A stretch of 64,000 bases of DNA from Nonomuraea sp. NEAU-A123 (GCF_018603905.1 NZ_JAHFZZ010000002.1:496001-560000); one strand, 5' to 3'; positions 8,225-16,741 are shown, counted from the first letter of the stretch. Notes: a model not told the origin generated them from the letters alone. A program made the numbers and translations.

Positions 8225-9304
8225 ATGAGCGACGCAGTGCTCGCGATCGGCACCCGCAAGGGCCTGTTCCTCGCCCGCTCGTCCGACGGCGGCCCGTTCG
8301 AGGTCGCACCGATCCAGTTCTCCACCGTCGGGGTGACCTCGGTGGCCATCGACACGCGCGGCACCGCGCCCCGGATCCTCGCGGGCATCGAGTACGGCCA
8401 CTTCGGCCCTTCGGTGATGTACTCCGACGACCTCGGCGAGACCTGGCAGGAGGCGGAGCGTCCCCCCATCGCGTTCCCCGAGAAGACCGGCGCCACGCTG
8501 ACCCGGGTGTGGCAGCTCGCTCCGTCGCCCTGCGAGCCCGAAGTGGTCTGGGCCGGGGTGGAGCCGGGCGCGCTGTTCCGCTCGGAAGACCGCGGCGTCA
8601 CCTACGAGCTGGTCGCGGGCCTGTGGGAGCACCCCCACCGGCAGCACTGGCAGCCGGGCGGCGGCGGGCTGTGCCTGCACACGATCATCAGCCATCCGGC
8701 CGACCCGGAGATCATGGGCATCGCGGTGTCGACGGGCGGCTTCTACCGCACCACCGACGGCGGCAGCTCGTGGGAGGCCGCCAACCAGGGCATCCGCGCG
8801 CCGTTCATGCCGGAGGGGCAGCAATATCCCGAATACGGGCAGTGCGTGCACCGGGTCGGCATGCACCCGGCCCGGCCCGAGCGGCTCTTCCTGCAACACC
8901 ACTTCGGCGTCTACCGCAGCGACGACTTCGGCGGCTCCTGGCACGACATCGGCTCGTCGCTGCCGTCCGACTTCGGCTTCCCGATCGCGGTCCATCCCGC
9001 CAGGCCCGACACGGTCTACGTGCTGCCGCTGAACGCCGACATCGACCGCACCCCGGTCGATCACCGCTACCGGGTCTTCCGCAGCGACGACGCGGGCGAG
9101 ACCTGGCAGCCGCTGGAGCGCGGGCTGCCCGAGGGGCCGGTGCACGCGAGCGTGCTGCGTGACGCGATGACCGCCGGCGAGGCGGGGCTGTTCTTCGGCA
9201 CCCGCGACGGCGAGGTCCACTGGTCGCGAGACGACGGCGACACCTGGTCGGCGGTCGCCCGGCACCTGCCCGACGTGCTCAGCGTGCGCGCGGCGGTGCT
9301 GTAG
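8225..9304 (+). CDS. Asp-box (BNR) repeat beta-propeller protein, sialidase-like
   Basis: 359 residues with six Asp-box motifs of the form SxDxGxTW (SDDLGETW, SEDRGVTY, TTDGGSSW, SDDFGGSW, SDDAGETW, SRDDGDTW), spaced as in a six-bladed propeller. There is no signal peptide, and the arginine triad and Tyr/Glu pair of true sialidases are not evident, so enzymatic activity is doubtful; it is closer to the intracellular 'WD40/YVTN/BNR-like' proteins. The ATG at 8225 has GGGAG about 7 bases upstream. It is followed after 3 bases by a MoaD-like gene, so the two are probably co-translated. Confidence 0.85.
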   Translation: MSDAVLAIGTRKGLFLARSSDGGPFEVAPIQFSTVGVTSVAIDTRGTAPRILAGIEYGHFGPSVMYSDDLGETWQEAERPPIAFPEKTGATLTRVWQLAPSPCEPEVVWAGVEPGALFRSEDRGVTYELVAGLWEHPHRQHWQPGGGGLCLHTIISHPADPEIMGIAVSTGGFYRTTDGGSSWEAANQGIRAPFMPEGQQYPEYGQCVHRVGMHPARPERLFLQHHFGVYRSDDFGGSWHDIGSSLPSDFGFPIAVHPARPDTVYVLPLNADIDRTPVDHRYRVFRSDDAGETWQPLERGLPEGPVHASVLRDAMTAGEAGLFFGTRDGEVHWSRDDGDTWSAVARHLPDVLSVRAAVL

Positions 9305-9307
9305 CCC

Positions 9308-9616
9308 ATGGCGAAGAACGTGATGATGGTGGTCTTCGTCCTGCCCAACTCGCTGCGCCGCTGGGTGAGCGGCGACAGCGAGGTGAAGGTCTTCGCCGTC
9401 GCCGCCGACCACGACGCACCGCCGACCCTCGGCTCCGCGCTCGACACGCTGCGCCGTACGCATCCGCTGCTGGAGGAGCGGCTGCGGGACGACTGCGGCC
9501 GCATCCGCCGGCACATCCACATGATCGTGTGCGGCGAGAACGCCCGCGGCCTCGGCGGCCTCGACTGCGCGCTGCCGCCGGGCGCCGAGGTCTACGTCAT
9601 GCCCGCGCTCGCCTGA
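9308..9616 (+). CDS. MoaD/ThiS-like small ubiquitin-fold protein
   Basis: 102 residues, starting 3 bases after the Asp-box gene. Pattern VMMVVFVLPNSLRRWVSG... LRDDCGRIRRHIHMIVCGENARGL...PGAEVYVMPALA matches the beta-grasp fold of MoaD/ThiS sulfur carriers. The usual C-terminal Gly-Gly needed for thiocarboxylation is absent (it ends MPALA), so it is unlikely to be a sulfur donor and may be a binding partner of the propeller protein. Fold assignment by pattern only. Confidence 0.65.
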   Translation: MAKNVMMVVFVLPNSLRRWVSGDSEVKVFAVAADHDAPPTLGSALDTLRRTHPLLEERLRDDCGRIRRHIHMIVCGENARGLGGLDCALPPGAEVYVMPALA

Positions 9617-9667
9617 TCACACGGGCTGATCACACCTGCTGACCAAACCCCTGATCACACCTGCTGA

Positions 9668-10450
9668 TTAGACCTTGCGCCAGCCCGGGACCCAGGCCCC
9701 GTCCTGGATGACGTAGTCGCCGAACAGGGCGGGCGCCTCCTTGACCATGAGCTCGCCGATGTGCTGGAACAGCAGCCGGATCTCCTCCTCGGCCCCCGCC
9801 GCCGTGCGCGCCTCGATCGTGTGCCGCAGCGTGCGTACGTTGGCCGTCCAGACCAGGCCGGTGGCCAGCCCCTCCGGGGCGAAGCGGCGCATGAACGAGG
9901 TGCGGTGCTTCTTCTCCGAGAACGGCACGCCCTCCTCGTCGAGCCCGAAGTGACCGGCCATCCAGACCTGGAACTGCTCCATCTGCTCCAGTAGGGCCGT
10001 GGCCCGCTTCATCAGCTCGGGGTCGGACTGGGCCCACTCGGGGAACCAGAACGGCAGCTCGTCGAGGCGGACGAAGCGCAGCGACTCCTGCGAGATGGCC
10101 ACCCCGGGCCGGTGCCGGACGAGCTCGTGGGTGAGCACGCGGCTGACGTTGTGCAGCACGAAACTGAAGTTGAGGTGCTCCAGCACCGAGCCGTGGGCGC
10201 TGGCCAGGATGTTGCGCAGGTAGTCGCCCTGGTCCTCGCGGATGCGTACGACGTTGGGGTTGAGTCCGGGCTCGAAGGAGCGGTAGCAGAGGCGCCCGGC
10301 GAACTCCGCCAGGTTCTGTGCGTCGAGGTCGCCCCGGTCGAGCCGCTCCAGCCAGCTCTCCCCGCCGACCTCGCCCAGGTAGCGGGCGAGCTCGTCGTAG
10401 TCGAGATCAGGACGGGCGACGAGGAACACCTCGGGTTCGACGGTGCGCAT
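9668..10450 (-). CDS. thyX: ThyX-family flavin-dependent thymidylate synthase with variant signature
   Basis: 260 residues, typical ThyX length. ThyX makes dTMP from dUMP with FAD, NADPH and methylene-tetrahydrofolate. The fold signals are present (EHLNFSFVLHNVSR near 91-104, RHR at 112-114), but the signature is RHRPGVAISQESLR rather than the usual RHRxxSxNxxSxR: there is one extra residue and the serine that aligns with the canonical active-site position is not conserved, while ISQESLR keeps S120 and S123. It is divergent from the DoxX operon. Confidence 0.85.
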   Translation of the reverse strand: MRTVEPEVFLVARPDLDYDELARYLGEVGGESWLERLDRGDLDAQNLAEFAGRLCYRSFEPGLNPNVVRIREDQGDYLRNILASAHGSVLEHLNFSFVLHNVSRVLTHELVRHRPGVAISQESLRFVRLDELPFWFPEWAQSDPELMKRATALLEQMEQFQVWMAGHFGLDEEGVPFSEKKHRTSFMRRFAPEGLATGLVWTANVRTLRHTIEARTAAGAEEEIRLLFQHIGELMVKEAPALFGDYVIQDGAWVPGWRKV

Positions 10451-10543
10451 GGAAGAGCCCCCGCTCGGGTTAGGCGATGTGATGGCCCCAGCAAACCAGG
10501 TCGCGGACCTGCGCGCGACTCGGCACGGGGGTCCGGCTGAACA

Positions 10544-10603
10544 CTTGTCGCTTCAACTTTTTGGGCCTACAGTCGGAGCCCTCGAATAACTTGAAGGGAC
10601 AAC
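10544..10603. promoter_or_regulatory. DoxX-marR promoter flanked by 16-bp inverted operator copies
   Basis: A promoter TTGTCG (10545-10550), 17-base spacer, TACAGT (10568-10573) fits the start of transcription near 10580. Site A (10544-10559, CTTGTCGCTTCAACTT) overlaps the -35 box. Site B (10588-10603) read on the minus strand is GTTGTCCCTTCAAGTT, 13 of 16 identical to A, and it overlaps the ribosome-binding site and start of the DoxX gene. The arrangement suggests repression by the MarR protein encoded downstream. Confidence 0.5.
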
Positions 10604-10605
10604 TT

Positions 10606-10956
10606 ATGAATGTCGTCCTCTGGATCCTCCAGGCCTTGCTCGCCGTCCTCTTCCTCGCCGTGGGCTTCCTGAAGCTCACCCAACCCAAGGACAAGTTCAA
10701 GGCTCGCATGCCGTACGTGGAGGAGTTCAGCCAGCCGCAGATGAGGGCCATCGGCGCGGTGGAGATGCTCGGCGCGCTCGGTCTGGTGCTGCCCTGGGCC
10801 ACCGGCATCGCCCCGATCCTCACGCCTCTGGCGGCGGTCGGCCTCGGCATCACCATGATCGTCGCCGCTCAGGTGCACCGGAGGCGCAAGGAGAGCTTCG
10901 CGGCTAACCTGGTGCTGCTGGCGATGGCAGTCATCGTCGCGATCGGCCGATTCTGA
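10606..10956 (+). CDS. DoxX-family small membrane protein
   Basis: 116 residues with four predicted membrane helices (about 2-20, 45-62, 66-86, 95-114), a short cytoplasmic KLTQPKDKFKARMPYVEEFS loop, and the DoxX-like pattern. DoxX proteins are linked to redox or thiosulfate-related functions, but many are uncharacterised. ATG at 10606 follows GAAGGG by 7 bases. It lies 13 bases before a marR gene, forming an operon. Confidence 0.85.
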   Translation: MNVVLWILQALLAVLFLAVGFLKLTQPKDKFKARMPYVEEFSQPQMRAIGAVEMLGALGLVLPWATGIAPILTPLAAVGLGITMIVAAQVHRRRKESFAANLVLLAMAVIVAIGRF

Positions 10957-10969
10957 CGCTGGGGGTCCG

Positions 10970-11476
10970 GTGGTGGTCGAGGGGCTCGACCATGACGAGC
11001 AGCGGGCCTGGCAGGGCCTGCTCGCGGTGATGCTCGTCGGCATTCCGCAGGTGGAGCGTACGTTCCGCACGTACGGCCTGGTCCACATCGAGTACGGCCT
11101 GCTCAACACGCTGGCCACGGGGCCGTTGCGGCTCAGCGATCTGGCCACCCTGGGCAACGTCTCGATCAGCCGGCTCAGTCACCGGGTCAGCAAGCTCGTC
11201 GAGCGCGGCTACGTACGGCTGCGGCCCGACGAGAACGACGGCCGGGCCAGTGTCGCCGAGATCACCGACGAGGGGCGGGCGGTCGTCGCCGCGATCGCCC
11301 CGGACCACGCGCGGGCCCTGCGTGAGGTGCTGTTCGACCACCTCACGCCCGAGCAGGTCGCCGCGCTGGCCGACGCCATGCAGAGCGTCGGGGCCAAGCT
11401 CGGCGCCTGCATGGAGGACGGACGCCCGAGAGAGCAGGCCGGGCCGGAGCGGCCCGGCCGCACAGCTTGCGGTTAG
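10970..11476 (+). CDS. MarR-family transcriptional regulator
   Basis: 168 residues with a GTG start. The winged helix spans about 45-110: LRLSDLATLGNVSISRLSHRV is the recognition region and RPDENDGRASVAEITDEG the wing. The last 25 residues are a low-complexity tail. It probably regulates the DoxX-marR operon through the inverted copies around the promoter. The ligand is unknown. Confidence 0.88.
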   Translation: MVVEGLDHDEQRAWQGLLAVMLVGIPQVERTFRTYGLVHIEYGLLNTLATGPLRLSDLATLGNVSISRLSHRVSKLVERGYVRLRPDENDGRASVAEITDEGRAVVAAIAPDHARALREVLFDHLTPEQVAALADAMQSVGAKLGACMEDGRPREQAGPERPGRTACG

Positions 11477-12255
11477 GTGATGTCCCGCCGGATCGTCGTG
11501 GCCGAGGCGACGGCCGAGAAGAGCACCGCGTAGCCGAGCAGCACCACGGCGCCGGCCCAGGCCGGCAGCAGATAGTCGGTGCCGAGCCCGAGATCGACGC
11601 CGCTGTTGGTCACCGCGCTGCCCGCGCCGGCCGGCGTCCACTTGCCGACGGGGCGCAACGCGGGGATCGCGTTGACCAGCGCCTCGATGATGAACACCCA
11701 CACCACCGCGGCGACGATCGCGCCGAGCTGGTTCTTGATCAGCGCGCCGAGCCCGACACCGAACAGCGTGTAGAGCACCAGCACGGCCAGCACGCCCGCG
11801 GCGATGCGCAGGATCTTCGCGGACAAGACCAGCTCACCGTGGGACAGCGGGACGGACACGGCCACCGCGACGGCGGTCAGCGCCAGCACGACCAGCCCGA
11901 AGGCCAACCCGACGACCACCCCCGCACCGAGCTTGGCCACGACCACGCGCTCGCGCCTCGGCGTGGTGAGGAACGTGGTGGTGATGGTCTGATAACGGTA
12001 TTCGGCGGTCATCATGACGACCCCGAGGATCATCGGGAACAGCGCGCCACTCGCCCCGAGCCCCCACATCAGCTCCTGGAAGGGCACGGTGTCCCTGCCG
12101 GGGAAGATGGGCTGGCCGTTCGGCCCGCCGCCCTGGCCCGCGAACCCGATCGTGAGACCGAGCTGCAGGAGCACGTAGGCGATCGTGACGGCCAGCATCA
12201 CCCACCAGAGCCTGGTGGTGCGGAGCTTGAGCAGCTCGGCCTTGATCAGCGCCAT
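11473..12255 (-). CDS. ABC-2 type transporter permease
   Basis: 260 residues with six membrane segments; begins MALIKAELLKLRTTR, a common start of ABC-2 permeases of antibiotic or multidrug exporters. Its ATG shares one base with the TGA of the ATPase gene (TGATG at 12253-12257), so they are coupled. The substrate is unknown. The 3' end overlaps the convergent marR gene by four bases. Confidence 0.9.
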   Translation of the reverse strand: MALIKAELLKLRTTRLWWVMLAVTIAYVLLQLGLTIGFAGQGGGPNGQPIFPGRDTVPFQELMWGLGASGALFPMILGVVMMTAEYRYQTITTTFLTTPRRERVVVAKLGAGVVVGLAFGLVVLALTAVAVAVSVPLSHGELVLSAKILRIAAGVLAVLVLYTLFGVGLGALIKNQLGAIVAAVVWVFIIEALVNAIPALRPVGKWTPAGAGSAVTNSGVDLGLGTDYLLPAWAGAVVLLGYAVLFSAVASATTIRRDIT

Positions 12256-13148
12256 CAGCCCTGCCCCTCCCCCGTCAGCTCCAGGAAGACCTGCTGCAGG
12301 TCGGAGCGCTCCTGGGCGACCTCGCTCAGCACGACCTTCGCGTCGAGCGCGATCTGGCCGATGCTCTCGGCCTCGAGGCCGCTCACGCGCAGGAACCCGT
12401 CATGCCGCTCGACCGTGGCTCCGGCGCGTTCGAGGGCCGGGACGAGCTCGTCGGCGCGTGTGGTGCGCACCCTGACGGCCGCGTCGCCGTTGGAGACGAG
12501 CTCGGCCAGGCTGCCCTGCCGGACCAGCCGGCCCTTGGCGATGATCACCACGTTGTCGACGATCTGCTCGACCTCGGCCAGCACGTGGCTGGAGACCAGG
12601 ACGGCGGCGCCCTGCTCATGGGACAGATAACGCAGGAAGCCGCGTAACCATTGGATACCCGCCGGGTCGAGCCCGTTGGCGGGCTCGTCGAGGATGAGCA
12701 CCTTGGGATGGCCGATCAGCGCGGTGGCCAGCGCCAGCCGCTGCCGCATGCCGAGCGAGAAGGCCAGCACCCGCTTGTCGGCCACGTCGGCGAGGCCGAC
12801 CTGTTCCAGCGCCTCCGCGGCGCGCTCACGGGGCAGCTGGGCCGCCGTGCAGAGCACCCGGAGATGGTTGAGGGCCGTACGGCCCGGATGGAAGTTGGTG
12901 GCTTCGAGCACCGCGCCCACCTCGCTGAGGGGATGCGGCAGCTCGACGTAGCGCTGGCCGTTGACCAGCGCCGTGCCGGAATCGGCGGTGCACAGCCCGA
13001 GCAGGCTGCGCAGGGTGGTGGTCTTGCCCGCCCCGTTCGGGCCGAGGTAGCCGGTGATCGTCGCCGGCTCCACTGTGAACGACACCCCGTCGACCGCGCG
13101 TACCGGTCCGAACGCCTTGCACAGGTTTCGAATCTCGATCGCACTCAT
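12255..13148 (-). CDS. ABC transporter ATP-binding protein, DrrA/CcmA type
   Basis: 297 residues. Walker A GPNGAGKTT (about 37-45), signature FSLGMRQRLALA, Walker B VLILDEPANGLDP and H-loop SSHVLAEVEQ are all intact, followed by a DrrA-type C-terminal extension. It energises the downstream permease. ATG at 13148; the longer open frame reaching 14168 belongs to the shadow of the amidohydrolase gene. Confidence 0.92.
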   Translation of the reverse strand: MSAIEIRNLCKAFGPVRAVDGVSFTVEPATITGYLGPNGAGKTTTLRSLLGLCTADSGTALVNGQRYVELPHPLSEVGAVLEATNFHPGRTALNHLRVLCTAAQLPRERAAEALEQVGLADVADKRVLAFSLGMRQRLALATALIGHPKVLILDEPANGLDPAGIQWLRGFLRYLSHEQGAAVLVSSHVLAEVEQIVDNVVIIAKGRLVRQGSLAELVSNGDAAVRVRTTRADELVPALERAGATVERHDGFLRVSGLEAESIGQIALDAKVVLSEVAQERSDLQQVFLELTGEGQG

Positions 13149-13204
13149 CGTGCGGCAATTATCATGACTTCTGGATGAATCGCACCTCCTCCCCAAGGAG
13201 GAAT

Positions 13205-14362
13205 TCAGAGCCGATAGACCCGGCGGGCGTTGCCGGAGCCGATCATGTGGGCCACCCGGGCGGCGTCGGCGGCGCTCCACTCCCCCGCGTCGAGCCGCGA
13301 CTTGAGCGTGGCGGCCAGGGCCCGGCGGAAGTAGAGGGCGCCCAGGTGACCGGTCTCGGCCACGCCGTGGCAGTCGGAGCCGAAGAGCTGCTTGTGGAAC
13401 GGCACCAGCTCCAGCAGCTCGTCCATGATCCGCGCGGACCCGGCGGCGCTGTGCGTCAGCGCGAGGCCGACGTCGACGTAGACGTGCGGGAAGACGCTGG
13501 CCAGGTAGGCGGCCTGGCGGTGGAACGGGTAGCAGTGCAGCAGCACCACCGGCACGCCGATCGGCTGCAGCGCCTTGACGAACGTGGTCATCCGGGCCGG
13601 ATCGGTGCGATGCAGGCCGGGGTGGAACCCATGGTCGGGGTCGCCGAAGCCGGCGTGGAACTGCACCGGCAGGCCGCGCTCCCTGGCCACGTCGACGGCG
13701 GTCCACAGCAGGTAGCGCAGCAGGATCGGGTCGGTCAGCGGCTCCTTGGGGTCGGACAGGCGGCGGTTGGCCGCCGCGATGACCGCGCCCCTGCTGGGCC
13801 TGGACGGGTCGAAGTCGAGGCCGCACCGGTAGCCGATGACCGTCGCCATCCCCACGGCTCTGGCGGCCCAGGCGCTGAGCTCCTCGGCCAGGCTGTCCAT
13901 GTAGTCGAGGGCGAGCTGGGCCATCTCCGCCACGTCGTGCTCGATCTGCTCGATGCTGACGACCTCGTTCGCGGCCGCGTCGCCGTGGCGGGCCAGCTCG
14001 GCGGCCGTCAGCAGTTCGGCGCCCTCCATGCCGGTGTCGACCAGGAACGCCCCCACCCCGGCGGCCCGCAGCAGCCGCCGGTTGACCTCCTCCGCGCCGA
14101 GCTCGGCCCGGCGGGCCAGGTAGAGGGCGGCGGCGGTGTGCGGCTCCAGGCCGAGCACGGGCGCGCACCAGCGGCGGATGGCCGCGCCGATCGGCGCGTC
14201 GAAGTGGGTGGTGCCGGGCGGCGCCGGGCAGCCGCCCTCGTTGATCAGCAGCTCGAACTGGGCTCTGGACAGGTCGTCGCGGCGCACCCCGTGGCAGTGG
14301 TGGTCGATGAGGGGGGCGAGGAGGGCGTCACGCACCGTATCGGGTAGATCTACGGGGAGCAT
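13205..14362 (-). CDS. Amidohydrolase-superfamily (amidohydro-rel) metal hydrolase
   Basis: 385 residues. Metal-site motifs: DHHCHG at 20-25, VQFHAG at mid-protein, VLLHCYPFHR and GSDCHG near the C-terminus, the ligand set of TIM-barrel amidohydrolases related to the N-terminal domain of FluG-like proteins. Substrate unknown. It lies 89 bases downstream of trpEG on the same strand. An 8-bp hairpin abuts its start codon, and no good ribosome-binding site is visible, so expression may depend on the upstream transcript or be structurally controlled. Confidence 0.88.
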   Translation of the reverse strand: MLPVDLPDTVRDALLAPLIDHHCHGVRRDDLSRAQFELLINEGGCPAPPGTTHFDAPIGAAIRRWCAPVLGLEPHTAAALYLARRAELGAEEVNRRLLRAAGVGAFLVDTGMEGAELLTAAELARHGDAAANEVVSIEQIEHDVAEMAQLALDYMDSLAEELSAWAARAVGMATVIGYRCGLDFDPSRPSRGAVIAAANRRLSDPKEPLTDPILLRYLLWTAVDVARERGLPVQFHAGFGDPDHGFHPGLHRTDPARMTTFVKALQPIGVPVVLLHCYPFHRQAAYLASVFPHVYVDVGLALTHSAAGSARIMDELLELVPFHKQLFGSDCHGVAETGHLGALYFRRALAATLKSRLDAGEWSAADAARVAHMIGSGNARRVYRL

Positions 14363-14386
14363 GCGGAGACTCTAAGTGGTCTCCGC
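14363..14386 (-). promoter_or_regulatory. 8-bp hairpin directly before the amidohydrolase start codon
   Basis: GCGGAGAC and GTCTCCGC pair perfectly around an 8-base loop, and the stem ends at the base next to the ATG (14362). No U-tract follows on the minus strand, so an operator or translation-control element is likelier than a terminator. Confidence 0.4.
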
Positions 14387-14451
14387 ACGCCCCTGTTGCC
14401 GTTTTACCTACCGGAAAGACGCGCTAGATCCTCACCTTTGGGCAGGCGGCC

Positions 14452-16581
14452 TCACCGGCGGGCCAGACGGAGGACGTTGGCGATGACCTTGGCGCCCGCG
14501 CCGCCCTCGGCGGTGAGGATCGACTCCGGGTGGAACTGCACGGCGAAGCGGCGCCGCTCGGTGTCCTCGATCGCCATGACGTTGCCGTCGGGCGTGACCG
14601 CGGTCGGGGTGAAGCCGACCACGCCCGCCCGCTTGGCGTGCAGGGAGTGGTAGCGGGCCGCGACGAACTCCTCGGGCAGCCCGTCGAGCAGTGCGTCGCC
14701 GCCACCCAGCCGGGTGACCTGGCCGCGCTTGCCGTGCTCGGGGTAGTCGAGCAGCTCCAGCGAGCCGCCCGCGTGCTCGACCATCGCCTGCAGGCCGAGG
14801 CAGACGCCGAAGACCGGCAGGTCGCGGGCGTAGATCTGGTCGATGAGCGCCGACATGCCGAAGTCGGACGGCCAGCCGGGCCCCGGCGACAGGACGACGA
14901 GGTCGGGCGCCAGGTCGTCGAGCATGGCCGCCGGGAAGCCGTGGCGCAGCGTGACCACGTCGGCGCCCTCCTGGCGGAAGTAGTCGGCGAGGGTGTTGAC
15001 GAAGGAGTCCTCGTGGTCGACGAGCAGCACCTTCATGCCCTGGCCCGGCTGCTCGCGGGTGTGCGTGACCGGCTGGGCGTGCGGCTCGTTGACCGCGGCC
15101 AGGGCGCCGAGCAGGGCGCTGGCCTTCAGCTCGGTCTCGCGCTCCTCGGCTTCGGGGTCGGAGTCGAACAGCAGGGTGGCGCCGGCCCTGACGGTCGCCA
15201 GGCCGTTCTTGATCTGGGCGGTGCGCAGGGTCAGGCCGGTGTTCATGGAGCCGTCGAAGCCGATGAAGCCGATGGCGCCGCCGTACCACCTGCGGGTGGT
15301 GGCCTCGTGGTCCTCGATGAACTGCATGGCCCAGGTCTTGGGCGCGCCGGTGACCGTGACGGCCCACATGTGGGTGAGGAAGGCGTCGAGGGCGTCGAAC
15401 TCGGGGCGCAACCGGCCCTCGATGTGGTCGACGGTGTGGATCAGGCGGGAGTAGAGCTCGATCTGGCGGCGGCCGATGACCCGGACGGAGCCGGGCACGC
15501 AGATGCGCGACTTGTCGTTGCGGTCGACGTCGGTGCACATGGTCAGCTCCGACTCCTCCTTGACGCTCGTCAGGAGGGTGCGGATGGCCTCGGCGTCCTC
15601 GATCGGGTTGCTGCCGCGGGCGATCGTGCCGGAGATGGGGCAGGTCTCAACGCGGTCGCCGCTCACCCGGACGTACATCTCGGGCGAGGCGCCGACGAGG
15701 TGCTCGCCCTCGCCGAGGCTGATGATGAACTCGTACGGGGCCGGGTTGCTGTGGCGCAGGCCGCGGAAGAACGCCGACGGGTCGGTGCAGGTGGCGTGGA
15801 AGACCTGGCCGGGCACGACCTCGAACAGGTCGCCGCGCTTGAACTTCTCCTTGGCGGCCGCCACGACCTTGGCGTAGTCGCCCCTCTTGGGGTCGGCGGG
15901 CACCTCGGCGGGCTCGGTGATGGGCACGGACGCGCCGGTGCGCTCCAGGCCGCGGGTGGTGGCCCCGTCGACGGTGAACTCGTAGCGGTATTCGACGCTG
16001 GTCTCGCGCTGGCGGTCGATCACCACCAGCCTGTCGGGCAGGTGCAGCACCAGGTCGCGCTGGTCGTCGGGGCGGACGAGCTCCTGCCGGATCGGCTCGA
16101 ACTGGAAGGCCAGGTCGTAGCCGAAGGAGCCGTAGAGGCCCAGGTGCGGGTCGTCGCCCCGGAAGGCGGCGATGACCTCGCGGATCGCGGTGAACACCGT
16201 GGGCCGGCGGCTGCGCATCTCCTCCGTGAGCAGGTCGGCCGACTCGGGCACGTACACCTCGACGAAGTCGGCGGTCGGCTCCTCGACGGGCTTGCCCGCG
16301 GCCAGCAGGCAGGAGACCACGGCGGGCAGCACGACCCTGCCGCGCGCGTTGAGCGCCCTGGCGGAGATCCGGCGGCCCTTGGCGACCAGCTCCAGGCAGG
16401 GGTCGACGTAGCCGAAGGCCCATCGGCTGTAGCGACCTGGGTAGTCCATCCCGGAGGAGAAGGCGCCACCGCGCCTCTCGCCGAGTGCCGTCACGATCTC
16501 TTCGAGCGCTTCCTCCGGCACCTGGCGTACCTCACGCTCGACGCCGATGCCCCCGGCGGTGGTATATCCGCTCGTCTCCAC
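14452..16581 (-). CDS. trpEG: Fused anthranilate synthase TrpEG
   Basis: 709 residues: chorismate-binding TrpE part (about 1-515; ISGTIARGSNPIEDAEA, MCTDVDRNDKSR, VTGAPKTWAM, YGGAIGFIGFDG) joined to a TrpG glutamine amidotransferase (about 525-709). The amidotransferase triad is visible as Cys594 in GVCLGLQ and His684/Glu686 in FHPES. The enzyme makes anthranilate from chorismate and glutamine, the first step of tryptophan synthesis. Such fusions occur in Streptomyces and rhizobia. A leader peptide with two Trp codons and a terminator precedes it, showing attenuation control. Other trp genes are not in the window. Confidence 0.95.
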   Translation of the reverse strand: METSGYTTAGGIGVEREVRQVPEEALEEIVTALGERRGGAFSSGMDYPGRYSRWAFGYVDPCLELVAKGRRISARALNARGRVVLPAVVSCLLAAGKPVEEPTADFVEVYVPESADLLTEEMRSRRPTVFTAIREVIAAFRGDDPHLGLYGSFGYDLAFQFEPIRQELVRPDDQRDLVLHLPDRLVVIDRQRETSVEYRYEFTVDGATTRGLERTGASVPITEPAEVPADPKRGDYAKVVAAAKEKFKRGDLFEVVPGQVFHATCTDPSAFFRGLRHSNPAPYEFIISLGEGEHLVGASPEMYVRVSGDRVETCPISGTIARGSNPIEDAEAIRTLLTSVKEESELTMCTDVDRNDKSRICVPGSVRVIGRRQIELYSRLIHTVDHIEGRLRPEFDALDAFLTHMWAVTVTGAPKTWAMQFIEDHEATTRRWYGGAIGFIGFDGSMNTGLTLRTAQIKNGLATVRAGATLLFDSDPEAEERETELKASALLGALAAVNEPHAQPVTHTREQPGQGMKVLLVDHEDSFVNTLADYFRQEGADVVTLRHGFPAAMLDDLAPDLVVLSPGPGWPSDFGMSALIDQIYARDLPVFGVCLGLQAMVEHAGGSLELLDYPEHGKRGQVTRLGGGDALLDGLPEEFVAARYHSLHAKRAGVVGFTPTAVTPDGNVMAIEDTERRRFAVQFHPESILTAEGGAGAKVIANVLRLARR

Positions 16582-16640
16582 TGCTGCCCCTTGTCGAAAA
16601 CCGATGGTTCAAACACTGATGCCCCGGGGGCGGACACGAG

Positions 16641-16663
16641 AAAGGCCGCCTTCCGGGGCGGCC
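16641..16663 (-). terminator. trp attenuator terminator
   Basis: On the minus strand GGCCGCC-6 nt-GGCGGCC (16663-16644), a 7-bp GC stem, followed by TTTCTCGT. It lies 31 bases after the leader-peptide stop and 60 bases before trpEG, the expected position of a transcription attenuator. Confidence 0.75.
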
Positions 16664-16686
16664 GTCCGTTGAGGAATGCGAATCAC

Positions 16687-16706
16687 GCGCCGCCTAGGAG
16701 CGGCGC
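16687..16706 (-). promoter_or_regulatory. Leader hairpin holding the trpL stop codon
   Basis: Arms GCGCCGC and GCGGCGC (16687-16693, 16700-16706) enclose a six-base loop that contains the leader stop codon; the Trp codons lie at the base of the stem. It is probably the pause hairpin (1:2) of the attenuator. A further 9-bp inverted repeat (16676-16684 with 16727-16735) pairs sequence after the leader with its start codon region. Confidence 0.6.
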
Positions 16707-16735
16707 CACCACTGAAGCTGCAACGAGATTCGCAT
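16694..16735 (-). CDS. trpL: trp operon leader peptide
   Basis: A 13-residue open frame, MRISLQLQWWRRS, with two adjacent Trp codons (16711-16706). The stop is followed by a terminator before trpEG. The start codon is exactly 6 bases after the -10 box, so the leader mRNA appears leaderless. Ribosome stalling at the Trp codons during starvation would prevent terminator formation. Confidence 0.8.
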   Translation of the reverse strand: MRISLQLQWWRRS

Positions 16736-16741
16736 GTGGCA

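Noticed and set aside
13149..14168. Extension of the ABC ATPase frame upstream to 14168
   Set aside because: Shadow of the amidohydrolase gene; the ATPase starts naturally at 13148.
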